Below are positions 15,843-25,786 of a DNA stretch of 33,592 nucleotides, in pieces; positions within the stretch are counted from its first letter, which is position 1, and each line of letters begins with the position of its first letter. The translations under genes were made by a program, and so were the position numbers. The DNA is from Oxalobacteraceae bacterium (GTDB lineage Bacteria; Pseudomonadota; Gammaproteobacteria; Burkholderiales; Burkholderiaceae_D): assembly GCA_021768485.1 (NCBI GenBank), contig JAIZVZ010000041.1, forward strand, positions 1-33,592, read 5' to 3'. The notes below the pieces were generated by a model. It did not search any database. It was not told the DNA's origin and saw only the letters and a list, made by a program, of their open reading frames with translations.

Positions 15843-17633
15843 ATGGGTCAATATGTCGCTCCACTGCGTGACATGCAATTTGTGTTGCATGAATTGCTGC
15901 ATGTCGAGCAAGAATTGAAGCAATTGCCGCGCCACGCCGATGTCGATACCGAGATCATCAATCAGGTACTCGAAGAAGGCGCCAAATTCACGTCCGAAGT
16001 CTTGTTCCCGCTAAACCATTCGGGCGACCGCGAAGGCTGCCGGCTCGACCAGGACAGCCACGCGGTGACGACCCCCAAAGGCTTCAAGCAAGCTTACCAG
16101 CAATACGTCGAGGCCGGCTGGGCGGCCCTGTCGTGCGATCCCGAATACGGCGGTCAGGGCTTGCCGATGGTGATCAATAATTGCTTTTATGAAATGCTCA
16201 ATTCCTCGAACCAGGCCTGGACCATGTATCCGGGCCTGTCGCACGGCGCCTACGAATGCCTGCACGAGCACGGCAGCGAAGAACAGAAGAAACTGTATCT
16301 GCCCAAGCTGATCTCGGGCCAATGGACCGGCACCATGTGCCTGACCGAAGCCCATTGCGGCACCGACCTCGGCCTATTGCGCTCGAAAGCCGAGCCGCAG
16401 GGCGACGGTTCTTACCATATTACCGGCAGCAAGATTTTCATCTCGGCCGGCGAACACGATATGGCCGAAAACATCTTGCATCTGGTGCTCGCGCGCCTGC
16501 CTGATGCGCCGGCCGGCACCAAAGGCATTTCCCTATTCCTGGTGCCGAAATTTTTGCCGACGGCCGACGGCGGCATCGGCGCCCGCAACCCGATTTATTG
16601 CGGCGCGATCGAAGAAAAAATGGGCATCCACGGCAATTCGACCTGCCAGATGAATATCGACGGCGCCACCGGCTGGCTGATCGGCGAGCCGCACAAGGGC
16701 TTGAATGCGATGTTCGTGATGATGAATGCGGCCCGCCTCGGCGTCGGCATGCAGTCGCAAGGCCTGATCGAGGTGGCCTATCAAAATGCGCTGGTCTACG
16801 CCAAGGATCGCATCCAGATGCGCGCGCTGACCGGGCCCAAGGCGCCCGACAAGCCGGCCGATCCGATCATCGTCCATCCCGACGTGCGGCGCATGCTGCT
16901 GACCGCCAAAGCCTACGCCGAAGGCGGGCGTGCTTTCGGTTCCTATATCGCGCTACAGATCGACAAGGAACTGAACCATCCCGACGCCGCGGTGCGCAAG
17001 GATGCCGCCGATGAGGTGGCGCTGCTGACGCCGGTGGTCAAGGCTTTCATGACCGACAATGCCTGGATCTCGACGTCGGAAGCGATGCAGGTGTACGGCG
17101 GCCACGGCTATATTGCCGAGTGGGGCATGGAACAATATGTGCGCGATGCCCGCATCAACATGATTTATGAAGGCACCAATACGGTGCAGTCGCTCGACCT
17201 GCTCGGCCGTAAAATTTTGATGGATAACGGCGCCAAGCTGCGCAAGTTCGGCGATAAAATCAAGGCCTTTGTCGAAGAAAACGGCCTTGACGAAGCGATG
17301 AACGAATTTGTCACCCCGCTCGGCGACCTCGGCGACAAGGTCGGCAAATTGACGATGGAAATCGGCATGAAGGCGCTGGCCAATCCCGATGAAGTCGGGG
17401 CCGCCGCCGTGCCGTATCTGCGCGTGCTCGGTCACCTGGTCTACAGTTATTTCTTTGCCCAGATGGCCAAGATCGCGCTCGAAAAACAGGATGGCGGCGA
17501 CCCGTTCTACCGCTCCAAGCTGGGCACGATCCGTTTCTACTTCTCGCGCCTGCAGCCGGAAACCGCGACCCTGATCCGCCAGGCGCGCGCCGGTTCCGAG
17601 GCCTTGATGGCGCTCGATGCGGATTTGTTCTAA
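15843..17633 (+). CDS. Acyl-CoA dehydrogenase (with C-terminal extension)
   Basis: A FAD enzyme that introduces the first double bond in fatty acyl-CoA. At 596 residues it is longer than the ordinary 380-residue type and belongs to the group with an extra C-terminal domain. The substrate/FAD signature is MCLTEAHCGTDLGLL near 168-182. The catalytic Glu is in MIYEGTNTVQ at about E443. YGGHGYIAEWG is also present. AGGAGA stands eight bases before the ATG. It heads the beta-oxidation genes after the TetR regulator, with repeats in its leader. Its in vivo chain length is not deducible. Confidence 0.95.
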   Translation: MGQYVAPLRDMQFVLHELLHVEQELKQLPRHADVDTEIINQVLEEGAKFTSEVLFPLNHSGDREGCRLDQDSHAVTTPKGFKQAYQQYVEAGWAALSCDPEYGGQGLPMVINNCFYEMLNSSNQAWTMYPGLSHGAYECLHEHGSEEQKKLYLPKLISGQWTGTMCLTEAHCGTDLGLLRSKAEPQGDGSYHITGSKIFISAGEHDMAENILHLVLARLPDAPAGTKGISLFLVPKFLPTADGGIGARNPIYCGAIEEKMGIHGNSTCQMNIDGATGWLIGEPHKGLNAMFVMMNAARLGVGMQSQGLIEVAYQNALVYAKDRIQMRALTGPKAPDKPADPIIVHPDVRRMLLTAKAYAEGGRAFGSYIALQIDKELNHPDAAVRKDAADEVALLTPVVKAFMTDNAWISTSEAMQVYGGHGYIAEWGMEQYVRDARINMIYEGTNTVQSLDLLGRKILMDNGAKLRKFGDKIKAFVEENGLDEAMNEFVTPLGDLGDKVGKLTMEIGMKALANPDEVGAAAVPYLRVLGHLVYSYFFAQMAKIALEKQDGGDPFYRSKLGTIRFYFSRLQPETATLIRQARAGSEALMALDADLF

Positions 17634-17653
17634 GAGCCGACAGGCTTGAAGTC

Positions 17654-17671
17654 TTTCAGACTTGTCTGAAA
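17654..17671. promoter_or_regulatory. 18-bp near-continuous dyad after the acyl-CoA dehydrogenase
   Basis: TTTCAGAC (17654-17661) and GTCTGAAA (17664-17671) are an exact 8-bp inverted repeat around TT. No T-run follows, so a protein-binding site or RNA hairpin is likelier than a terminator. Confidence 0.4.
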
Positions 17672-17708
17672 TTTCTGTGAGCAGGCCGGCCGCCGCGCGC
17701 ATTGCGCT

Positions 17709-17738
17709 CGCGCCCGGCAACAGGCGATGCCGGGCGCG
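17709..17738 (+). other. Strong GC-rich hairpin in the dehydrogenase-FadN-type spacer
   Basis: CGCGCCCGGCA (17709-17719) pairs over 11 bases with TGCCGGGCGCG (17728-17738), with an 8-base loop. No T-run follows. It may stabilise the upstream message or reduce expression of downstream genes. Confidence 0.5.
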
Positions 17739-17799
17739 ATACCGATCGGCCCGGCGATCATTCTGGTGCATAGCTGGATGTGAAACCAAAGGATAAATC

Positions 17800-20196
17800 A
17801 TGAGCAATTTCATCGTTAAAAAAGTCGCCGTGCTCGGTGCCGGCGTAATGGGCGCGCAAATCGCCGCCCACTGCATCAACGCCCGGGTGCCGGTCGTGCT
17901 GTTCGATTTGCCGGCCAAGGAAGGCGACCACAACGGCATCGTGCTGCGCGCCATCGAAAACCTCAAAAAACTCAGTCCGGCGCCGCTCGGCAATGTCGAC
18001 GACGCGGCCCTGATCGAAGTGGCCAATTACGACGACGACCTGGCCCTGCTCGAAGGCTGCGACCTGATCATCGAAGCGATCGCCGAGCGCATGGACTGGA
18101 AGCACGACCTGTACAAGAAAGTGGCGCCGCATATCGCGCCGCAGGCGATCTTCGCCTCCAACACCTCGGGGCTGTCGATCACGTCGCTGTCGGAAGGTTT
18201 TGACGCCGAGCTGAAGTCGCGCTTTTGCGGCGTGCATTTCTTCAATCCGCCGCGCTATATGCATCTGGTCGAACTGATTCCGACCGCCAGCACGCGCGCC
18301 GACATCCTCGACCAGCTCGAAGGCTTTTTGACGACCACGCTCGGCAAGGGCGTGGTGCGGGCCATCGATACCCCGAACTTCATCGCCAACCGGGTCGGCG
18401 TGTTCGGCATGCTGGCCACCATTGTCGAAGCCGAGAAATACGGGCTGTCGGTCGACGTGGTCGATGACCTGACCGGCGCCAAGCTCGGCCGCGCCAAGTC
18501 GGGCACCTTCCGCACGGCCGACGTGGTCGGCCTCGACACCATGGGGCACGTGATCAAGACCATGCAGGACAATTTGCAGGACGATCCCTTCTATGCCGTC
18601 TACCAGACGCCGCCGGTGCTGGCCAAGCTGGTCGAAGCCGGCGCGCTGGGGCAAAAAACCGGCGCCGGTTTTTATAAAAAGGTCGGCAAGGATATCCTGC
18701 GTCTCGATAGCGCCACCGGCCAGTACGTTGCCGGCGGCGGTAAGGCGGCCGATATCGTCGGTCGCATCATGAAGGAAAAAGATGCCGGCAAACGCATGAA
18801 GGCGATGCGCGAATCGAGCAATCCGGAAGCGCAATTCCTGTGGGCGATCTTCCGCGATGTCTTCCACTACATCGCGGTCCATCTCGGCGAAGTGGCCGAC
18901 AATGCCCGCGACATCGATTTTGCGATGCGCTGGGGCTTCGGCTGGAGTGTCGGCCCGTTCGAGACCTGGCAGGCGTCGGGCTGGCTGCAGGTGGCCAACT
19001 GGGTCAAGGAAGACATCGATGCCGGCAAGGCCTTGTCGACGGCGCCGCTGCCGGCCTGGGTGTTCGAAGGCGCGGTCGCCGAAAAAGGCGTGCATACGCC
19101 GCAAGGCTCTTACTCGGCCTCGCGCAATAGCTATGTGCCGCGCTCCGGATTGCCGGTCTATGCGCGGCAGGCGTTCCGGGCGCCGGTATTCGGCGACGGT
19201 GCGGCCAACGGCAAGAGCGCCGGCGAAACCGTGTTCGAGGATGACTCGGTGCGGCTGTGGCATCAGGGCGACGAGATCCTGATCCTGTCGTTCAAGACCA
19301 AGATGCACGTGATCGGCGCCGGCGTCACGGCCGGCCTGTCGCGGGCGCTGGCCGAGGCGGAAAAAAATTACAAAGGCCTGGTGCTGTGGCAGACCGATGC
19401 GGCCGAAGGCGGGGCTTTCTCGGCCGGCGCCGACCTGCAATCGATGCTGCCGCTGTTCATGTCGGGCGGCGTCAAGGCGATCGAGCCGGAAGTGGTCAAG
19501 CTGCAGCAAGCCCATCAGGCGCTGAAATACGCCGGCGTGCCGGTGGTGGCGGCGGTGGCCGGTCTGGCGCTGGGCGGCGGCTGCGAACTGATGCTGCATG
19601 CGGCGCGCCGGGTCGCTGCCATCGAATCGTATATCGGTCTGGTGGAAGTGGGCGTGGGCCTGATTCCGGCCGGCGGCGGCCTCAAGGAAGCGGCGGTGCG
19701 GGCGGCGCGGGCGGCGCAGGGCAATGATTTGCTGCAGTTCCTGAAAGGGCCGTTCCTCAACGCGGCCACCGCCAATGTCTCGCGCTCGGCGCTCGAAGCG
19801 AAGAAAATGGGTTATCTGGCCGGCGACGACATCATCGTCTTCAATGCCTATGAATTGCTGCACGTGGCCAAGGGCGAAGCGCGGGCGATGTACGACGCCG
19901 GTTATCGCGCACCACTGAAAGCCAGACTGCCGGTGGCTGGCCGTTACGGCCTCGGCAATATCATGGCGCAGCTGGTCAATATGCGCGACGGCGGTTTCAT
20001 CTCGGCCCACGATTTCAAGCTCGGCAGCATGATCGCCGACGTCGTGTGCGGCGGCGACATCGAGCAGGGCAGCCTGGTCGACGAACAATGGCTGCTGGAC
20101 CGCGAACGGCGTGCCTTCATGGAGCTGCTCAACAATCCGAAAACGCAGGAACGCATCATGGGCATGATGCAGACCGGTAAGCCGGTGCGCAACTGA
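17800..20196 (+). CDS. 3-hydroxyacyl-CoA dehydrogenase / enoyl-CoA hydratase (FadN type)
   Basis: A bifunctional beta-oxidation enzyme of 798 residues performing hydration and NAD-dependent oxidation of acyl-CoA intermediates. The order is dehydrogenase first, hydratase last, the reverse of FadB. The NAD-binding motif VLGAGVMGAQIAAH is at about 8-21. The dehydrogenase segments HFFNPPRYMHLVE and TPNFIANRVGVF follow. The crotonase domain fills about the last 300 residues, with FSAGADLQSM, AAVAGLALGGGCEL and VEVGVGLIPAGGG. AAAGGAT precedes the ATG. It belongs with the flanking dehydrogenase and thiolase as one pathway. Confidence 0.95.
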   Translation: MSNFIVKKVAVLGAGVMGAQIAAHCINARVPVVLFDLPAKEGDHNGIVLRAIENLKKLSPAPLGNVDDAALIEVANYDDDLALLEGCDLIIEAIAERMDWKHDLYKKVAPHIAPQAIFASNTSGLSITSLSEGFDAELKSRFCGVHFFNPPRYMHLVELIPTASTRADILDQLEGFLTTTLGKGVVRAIDTPNFIANRVGVFGMLATIVEAEKYGLSVDVVDDLTGAKLGRAKSGTFRTADVVGLDTMGHVIKTMQDNLQDDPFYAVYQTPPVLAKLVEAGALGQKTGAGFYKKVGKDILRLDSATGQYVAGGGKAADIVGRIMKEKDAGKRMKAMRESSNPEAQFLWAIFRDVFHYIAVHLGEVADNARDIDFAMRWGFGWSVGPFETWQASGWLQVANWVKEDIDAGKALSTAPLPAWVFEGAVAEKGVHTPQGSYSASRNSYVPRSGLPVYARQAFRAPVFGDGAANGKSAGETVFEDDSVRLWHQGDEILILSFKTKMHVIGAGVTAGLSRALAEAEKNYKGLVLWQTDAAEGGAFSAGADLQSMLPLFMSGGVKAIEPEVVKLQQAHQALKYAGVPVVAAVAGLALGGGCELMLHAARRVAAIESYIGLVEVGVGLIPAGGGLKEAAVRAARAAQGNDLLQFLKGPFLNAATANVSRSALEAKKMGYLAGDDIIVFNAYELLHVAKGEARAMYDAGYRAPLKARLPVAGRYGLGNIMAQLVNMRDGGFISAHDFKLGSMIADVVCGGDIEQGSLVDEQWLLDRERRAFMELLNNPKTQERIMGMMQTGKPVRN

Positions 20197-20303
20197 GTCG
20201 CCAGAAAACCTCTATTTGAGCGCCGCGAACGTCTGTTCGCGTGCTCGCCTGAAGCGGTGCCGGCCGGTCCGGCACACTGAACAGAATCGATAAGGAGTAT
20301 TCC

Positions 20304-21500
<1,197 letters not shown>

Positions 21501-21530
21501 GCGGCGTCGCCGCGTTAATGTTGTGCGCTT

Positions 21531-21561
21531 GCCGTGCCGCGAAGAGCGGCACGGCTTTTTT
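21531..21561 (+). terminator. Rho-independent terminator after the thiolase gene
   Basis: The 10-bp stem GCCGTGCCGC (21531-21540) with GCGGCACGGC (21546-21555) closes the loop GAAGA and is followed by TTTTTT. It should end or attenuate the beta-oxidation transcript before the second hydratase. Confidence 0.93.
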
Positions 21562-21601
21562 GTCTGGGGCCGCGAAGAGCGGTACGGCTTTTTTGTCCGG
21601 G
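21536..21601. repeat. 33-bp tandem duplication of the terminator 3' half
   Basis: Copy 1 (21536-21568) and copy 2 (21569-21601) differ at two positions (C/T and T/C). Each carries GCCGCGAAGAGCGG, a CGGC and TTTTTTGT. Only the first copy keeps the full 10-bp stem because the left arm GCCGT was not duplicated. The second copy can form only a short CCGC/GCGG hairpin. Confidence 0.93.
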
Positions 21602-21635
21602 GCAGAATTTTTTCTTCGATATCAGGAAAATCAAT

Positions 21636-22412
21636 ATGGATATTTTGACGCACAAGGCTGACGGCATCACGACAATCCAGTTCAACCGGCCGCAACGCAA
21701 GAACGCGATCACGATGGCGATGTATGTGACGATGGCCGAGGCCATCCTCGACGCCGAGCGCGACCCGGCGGTGCGCGCCATCGTCTTTCTCGGTCAGCCC
21801 GAAATTTACACGGCCGGTAACGATCTTGAGGATTTCCTGAAAGGCATCGTGCCGAGCGCTGGCGCGCAAGAAGTGCCGGCCGTGTTCCAGTTCATGCGCG
21901 CCCTGCATGGCGCCACGAAACCGGTGGTGGCGGCGGTGGCCGGCGCCGCGGTCGGCATCGGCACCACGATGCTGCTGCATTGCGATCTCGTCTACGCGGC
22001 CGAGAATGCGCAGTTTTCCATGCCTTTCACGCAACTTGGCTTGTGTCCGGAATTCGCCTCGAGCGTGCTGTTCCCGCAGCTTGCCGGCTATCCGCGCGCG
22101 GCCGAAAAGCTGATGCTCGGCGAAGCCTTTTCGGCGCAGGAAGCGCTGGCGATGGGCCTGGTCAGCCGGATCTTGACGGTCACAGAGCTGGCACCGTTCG
22201 CTCTGGCCCAGGCGGCCAGGCTGGCGGCGCTGCCGCCCGCCTCGATCCGCACCACCAAGCGCCTGATGCGCGCCAGCCGGGCCGCCGCGGTGGCCGACAT
22301 CATGCAGGAAGAGAACAAGCTGTTCGGCGAAATGCTGGCGGCGCCGGAAGCGAAAGAAGCGTTTACGGCATTTTTCGAAAAGAGAAAGCCCGATTTCAAG
22401 CAGTTCTGCTGA
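21636..22412 (+). CDS. Enoyl-CoA hydratase/isomerase family protein
   Basis: A 258-residue crotonase-fold protein. The acyl-CoA oxyanion-hole segments are YTAGNDLEDFL near residues 56-66 and VAAVAGAAVGIGTTMLLHCD near 96-115. SMPFTQLGLCPEFASS follows, resembling the Delta3,Delta2-enoyl-CoA isomerase/PaaG-like subset rather than a classical hydratase, so isomerase activity is possible. The start at 21636 follows AGGAAAA. The frame is open from 21534, but that part is the duplicated terminator. It is the last gene of the beta-oxidation cluster. Confidence 0.92.
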   Translation: MDILTHKADGITTIQFNRPQRKNAITMAMYVTMAEAILDAERDPAVRAIVFLGQPEIYTAGNDLEDFLKGIVPSAGAQEVPAVFQFMRALHGATKPVVAAVAGAAVGIGTTMLLHCDLVYAAENAQFSMPFTQLGLCPEFASSVLFPQLAGYPRAAEKLMLGEAFSAQEALAMGLVSRILTVTELAPFALAQAARLAALPPASIRTTKRLMRASRAAAVADIMQEENKLFGEMLAAPEAKEAFTAFFEKRKPDFKQFC

Positions 22413-22481
22413 TAGCGGCGCCCGCCCAGGCGACAGACCTGCTTTATAGCGCCCGCGTGACGCTGCGGTGCGATATAACGC

Positions 22482-23537
22482 TCAGTTTTGCAGCGAGGCC
22501 ATGTCGATCACGAAGCGGTATTTCACATCGCTCTTGAGCAGGCGCTCGTAGGCGGCATTGATATCCTGGATCTGGATCACTTCGATGTCCGAGGTAATGC
22601 CGTGGGCGCCGCAAAAATCGAGCATCTCCTGGGTTTCTGCAATGCCGCCGATCAGCGATCCGGCCACTGTCTTGCGTCCCATGACGAGCGGTGCCGTGTT
22701 CAGCGAGGGCGCCAGTTCGCCGAGAAAGCCGAGCAGCACCAGCGTGCCATCGGTGGCCAGCGCCGGCATGTAGGGATTGAGATCGTGCACGTAGGGCACG
22801 GTGTCGATGATCAGGTCGAACTGGCCGGCCACCTGCGCCATCTGCGCCGCATCGGTCGAATACACCACGTGGTGGGCGCCCAGGCGTTTGGCGTCGGCTT
22901 CCTTGCCGGGCGAGCGCGTCAGCAGCGTGACCTCGGCGCCCATCGCGGCCGCCAGTTTCAGGGCCATATGACCGAGGCCGCCGAGGCCGATGACGGCCAC
23001 TTTGCTGTGCGGGCCGACTTTCCAGTGACGCAGCGGCGACCAGGTCGTGATCCCGGCGCACAGCAGCGGCGCGGCGCCGGCCAGCGGCAGGCCGGCCGGG
23101 ATTTTCAGGACGAATTTATCGGAGACCACGATTTTTTCGGAATAACCGCCATAAGTCGGCTGGCCGTCGCGGCGGTCGACCGCGTTATACGTGTAGGTCG
23201 AACCGTGTTCGCAGTATTGTTCATGGTCGTGTTCGCAAGCCTTGCAGTGCTGGCAGGAGTCGACCATGCAACCGACGCCGACTTCGTCGCCCGGCGCAAA
23301 ACGCGTCACCCCGGCGCCGACGCTGACGACGCGGCCGATGATTTCGTGCCCGGGCACCATCGGATAGCTGGCGCCGCCCCAATCGTTGCGCACATTGTGC
23401 AAATCGGAGTGGCAGACGCCGCAATAGAGGATCTCGATGACCACGTCGTCGGCGCGCGGTGCGCGGCGTTCGAAGCGGAACGGTTGCAGATCGGACGTGG
23501 CCGAGTGGGCTGCGTAAGCGCGTACATTGATTGTCAT
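22482..23537 (-). CDS. Zinc-dependent NAD(P) alcohol dehydrogenase (cinnamyl/YahK type)
   Basis: A medium-chain dehydrogenase of 351 residues that interconverts aldehydes and alcohols. The catalytic zinc site is C42 in CGVCHSD with H64-E65 in PGHE. The structural zinc site is C95, C98, C101 and C109. The Rossmann motif is GLGGLGHMA near residue 180. The sequence resembles the broad-specificity NADPH aldehyde reductases (YahK, AdhC-like). I chose the ATG at 23537 because AAAGAAG precedes it. An alternative in-frame ATG at 23552 has no ribosome site. It is divergent from the LysR gene, its likely regulator. Confidence 0.94.
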   Translation of the reverse strand: MTINVRAYAAHSATSDLQPFRFERRAPRADDVVIEILYCGVCHSDLHNVRNDWGGASYPMVPGHEIIGRVVSVGAGVTRFAPGDEVGVGCMVDSCQHCKACEHDHEQYCEHGSTYTYNAVDRRDGQPTYGGYSEKIVVSDKFVLKIPAGLPLAGAAPLLCAGITTWSPLRHWKVGPHSKVAVIGLGGLGHMALKLAAAMGAEVTLLTRSPGKEADAKRLGAHHVVYSTDAAQMAQVAGQFDLIIDTVPYVHDLNPYMPALATDGTLVLLGFLGELAPSLNTAPLVMGRKTVAGSLIGGIAETQEMLDFCGAHGITSDIEVIQIQDINAAYERLLKSDVKYRFVIDMASLQN

Positions 23538-23644
23538 GGGGGCTTCTTTCATAAGAATTGTTGTATCGGTATCAGGGCTGAGGCGGTGCGGCGGGCCGCG
23601 ACGGCGGCGAAACGAGGCGCTATCGCATGCTGCTACTTTAACGG

Positions 23645-23680
23645 ATGCCGATCATCTTGATAAGCAGTTATAATCGGCAT
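23645..23680. promoter_or_regulatory. Candidate LysR-type operator in the divergent spacer
   Basis: ATGCCGAT (23645-23652) and ATCGGCAT (23673-23680) form an 8-bp exact inverted repeat. Between them lies ATAAGCAGTTAT (23660-23671), itself a dyad with the T-N11-A style of LysR boxes. A TATAAT overlaps at 23669-23674. Position between the dehydrogenase and LysR genes suits autoregulation plus divergent control. Confidence 0.5.
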
Positions 23681-23703
23681 GATCTTATGAGAGAGATTCA
23701 TAA

Positions 23704-24597
<894 letters not shown>

Positions 24598-24649
24598 GCG
24601 CGTGTCTTTTTCTCGCTGGCGTCATCGCGGCGTTTGCCGGGGCGCCGTT

Positions 24650-24946
24650 TCAGCAGCATTCCTTTTCCAGTTGGCCCAGCAGTGCCAATGCCTCGCGGTC
24701 ATCCCACAGTTCGAACAATTCCTGTATCTGCCCGAGATTGGAATGAATCATGAGCAAGTCGTCGGCTTGCAGGCCGATCTCGCCGGCGCGCTTTTTCGCA
24801 AAATAATCCCAAAAGGCATTATTGTGCTCGGGGATCGCGCGGTGGCGGTCGATGCATTGCATGACGCGCCGCGCCTGGCCCATGCAGTCGATGCCGGCAA
24901 AGCTGACGTAGCGATCGGTTTTCTTGCAGCCGCAATTGGCACTCAT
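24650..24946 (-). CDS. cowN: CowN, carbon-monoxide protection protein of nitrogenase
   Basis: The 98-residue product matches the CowN family throughout: DRYVSFAGIDCMGQARRVM, the NAFWDYFAKKRAG segment, DDLLMIHSNLGQIQELFE and the terminal LLGQLEKECC. CowN lets diazotrophs fix nitrogen in the presence of CO and is reported to bind and protect nitrogenase. This copy has a short Cys-rich N-terminus (NCGCKK). No nif gene is in the window. GGAGG stands seven bases upstream of the ATG. The gene lies 74 bases downstream of, and on the same strand as, a CooA-like regulator, with a CooA-type site in between. Confidence 0.93.
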   Translation of the reverse strand: MSANCGCKKTDRYVSFAGIDCMGQARRVMQCIDRHRAIPEHNNAFWDYFAKKRAGEIGLQADDLLMIHSNLGQIQELFELWDDREALALLGQLEKECC

Positions 24947-24976
24947 GAAAGCCTCCAGAACGAGTCGATGCTTGCC

Positions 24977-24982
24977 ACTGTA
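24977..24982 (-). promoter_or_regulatory. Candidate -10 element of cowN
   Basis: Read on the minus strand, TACAGT (4 of 6 matches to TATAAT) lies about 31 bases upstream of the cowN start. It predicts a transcript start near 24970, which places the operator at 25004-25019 at about -41.5, the class II activator position. The -10 is weak on its own, as expected for an activator-dependent promoter. Confidence 0.4.
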
Positions 24983-25003
24983 GCGCGTCGGCCGCCGCCG
25001 ATC

Positions 25004-25019
25004 CGTCGGCTGGCTGACA
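25004..25019 (-). promoter_or_regulatory. Candidate CooA-type operator of cowN
   Basis: On the minus strand the site reads TGTCA-GCCAGC-CGACG. The Rhodospirillum rubrum CooA site is, as I recall it, TGTCA-N6-CGACA, so nine of ten specified bases match. It lies between the regulator stop codon and cowN, with a suitable -10 box downstream. Confidence 0.55.
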
Positions 25020-25020
25020 A

Positions 25021-25737
25021 TTAAGCGTCCATGTCCGCTGTGGCGGCGCGCGCCTGCAGCGCCTCAAGCTGGCAGATCAGCAGGCGGCGCCGGCCCTGGC
25101 GTTGCAAGATGCCTTCGCGCTGCCATTGATTGAGCAGGGATGAGACGGTCTGGCGCGTGCTGCCGAGCAGGCTGGCGATGTCTTGCGTGCTCAGGTCGAG
25201 TTCGAGCAGCCAGCCTTGTTCACCGGTTTGCGCGCGGCGCTGGGCCAGGCCGACCAGAAAGCGCGCCAGCCGCGCCGGCACTTCGCGAAATGCGAGATCG
25301 TCGATCAGCGCCACGGCATTGCTTAACAAGCGCCCCATGACGCGCATGATGGCTGGGTGGATGTCGGGCTCATGCGCGAGCTTGCGGGCAAAGCGAGCGA
25401 TATCCATGGTCCATAATTCGCAGGCCGCCACCGTTTGCACATAAGCGGGCGTATGTGTCGTATAGATGTCGCCCGGTTCGAGAAACGCCAGGCTCAGCTC
25501 GCGGTTGGCGCCGGCCAGATAGACGCGCAAGCGGCCGCTACGGACGACGAAAACCTGATTTTCCTGCTGGCCCGGCGTCGACAGCAGATAAGCCTTGGGC
25601 AGGCGGCGCAGGGCAAAGTCGGCCAGCCAGCCGTGCGGCTGCGCGGCGCCGGCCAGCGTGGCGAGGTCGATCGAGGCGTGACAATGAGAATGGACGTGGG
25701 CATGCATATCGTATGGCTCAAGCAAAAGTAGTGCCAT
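25021..25737 (-). CDS. CooA-like Crp/Fnr transcriptional regulator (possible CO/heme sensor)
   Basis: A 238-residue Crp/Fnr protein: cyclic-nucleotide-like sensor domain (about 25-125), dimer helix, and C-terminal winged helix (about 160-230). It aligns without gaps over the effector core to R. rubrum CooA as I remember it: ENQVFVVRSGRLRVYL with ENGVFVVVDGRLRVYL, and GDIYTTHTPAYV with GDMFCMHSGCLV. The CooA heme ligand His77 corresponds to His95 here, while Cys75 is Thr93. The recognition helix GSTRQTVSSLL resembles CooA GSSRQTTSTAL. The N-terminus carries an unusual histidine cluster (MHAHVHSHCH, residues 11-20). The start at 25737 has AAGGA eight bases upstream. An alternative is ATG 25707. 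The frame extends to 25896 without support. It probably controls cowN. Heme binding is inferred. Confidence 0.85.
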   Translation of the reverse strand: MALLLLEPYDMHAHVHSHCHASIDLATLAGAAQPHGWLADFALRRLPKAYLLSTPGQQENQVFVVRSGRLRVYLAGANRELSLAFLEPGDIYTTHTPAYVQTVAACELWTMDIARFARKLAHEPDIHPAIMRVMGRLLSNAVALIDDLAFREVPARLARFLVGLAQRRAQTGEQGWLLELDLSTQDIASLLGSTRQTVSSLLNQWQREGILQRQGRRRLLICQLEALQARAATADMDA

Positions 25738-25786
25738 GTTGCAAGTCCTTGATTTGGCGGCCGCGCCTGCCTGGCGTCGCGATGTT

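Noticed and set aside
22413-22481. Possible bidirectional terminator between the hydratase and the alcohol dehydrogenase
   Set aside because: No stem with a T-run could be found on either strand of this 69-base convergent gap.
24650-24946. cowN as evidence that the organism fixes nitrogen
   Set aside because: No nif, fix or coo structural gene lies in the window, so diazotrophy cannot be claimed from cowN alone.
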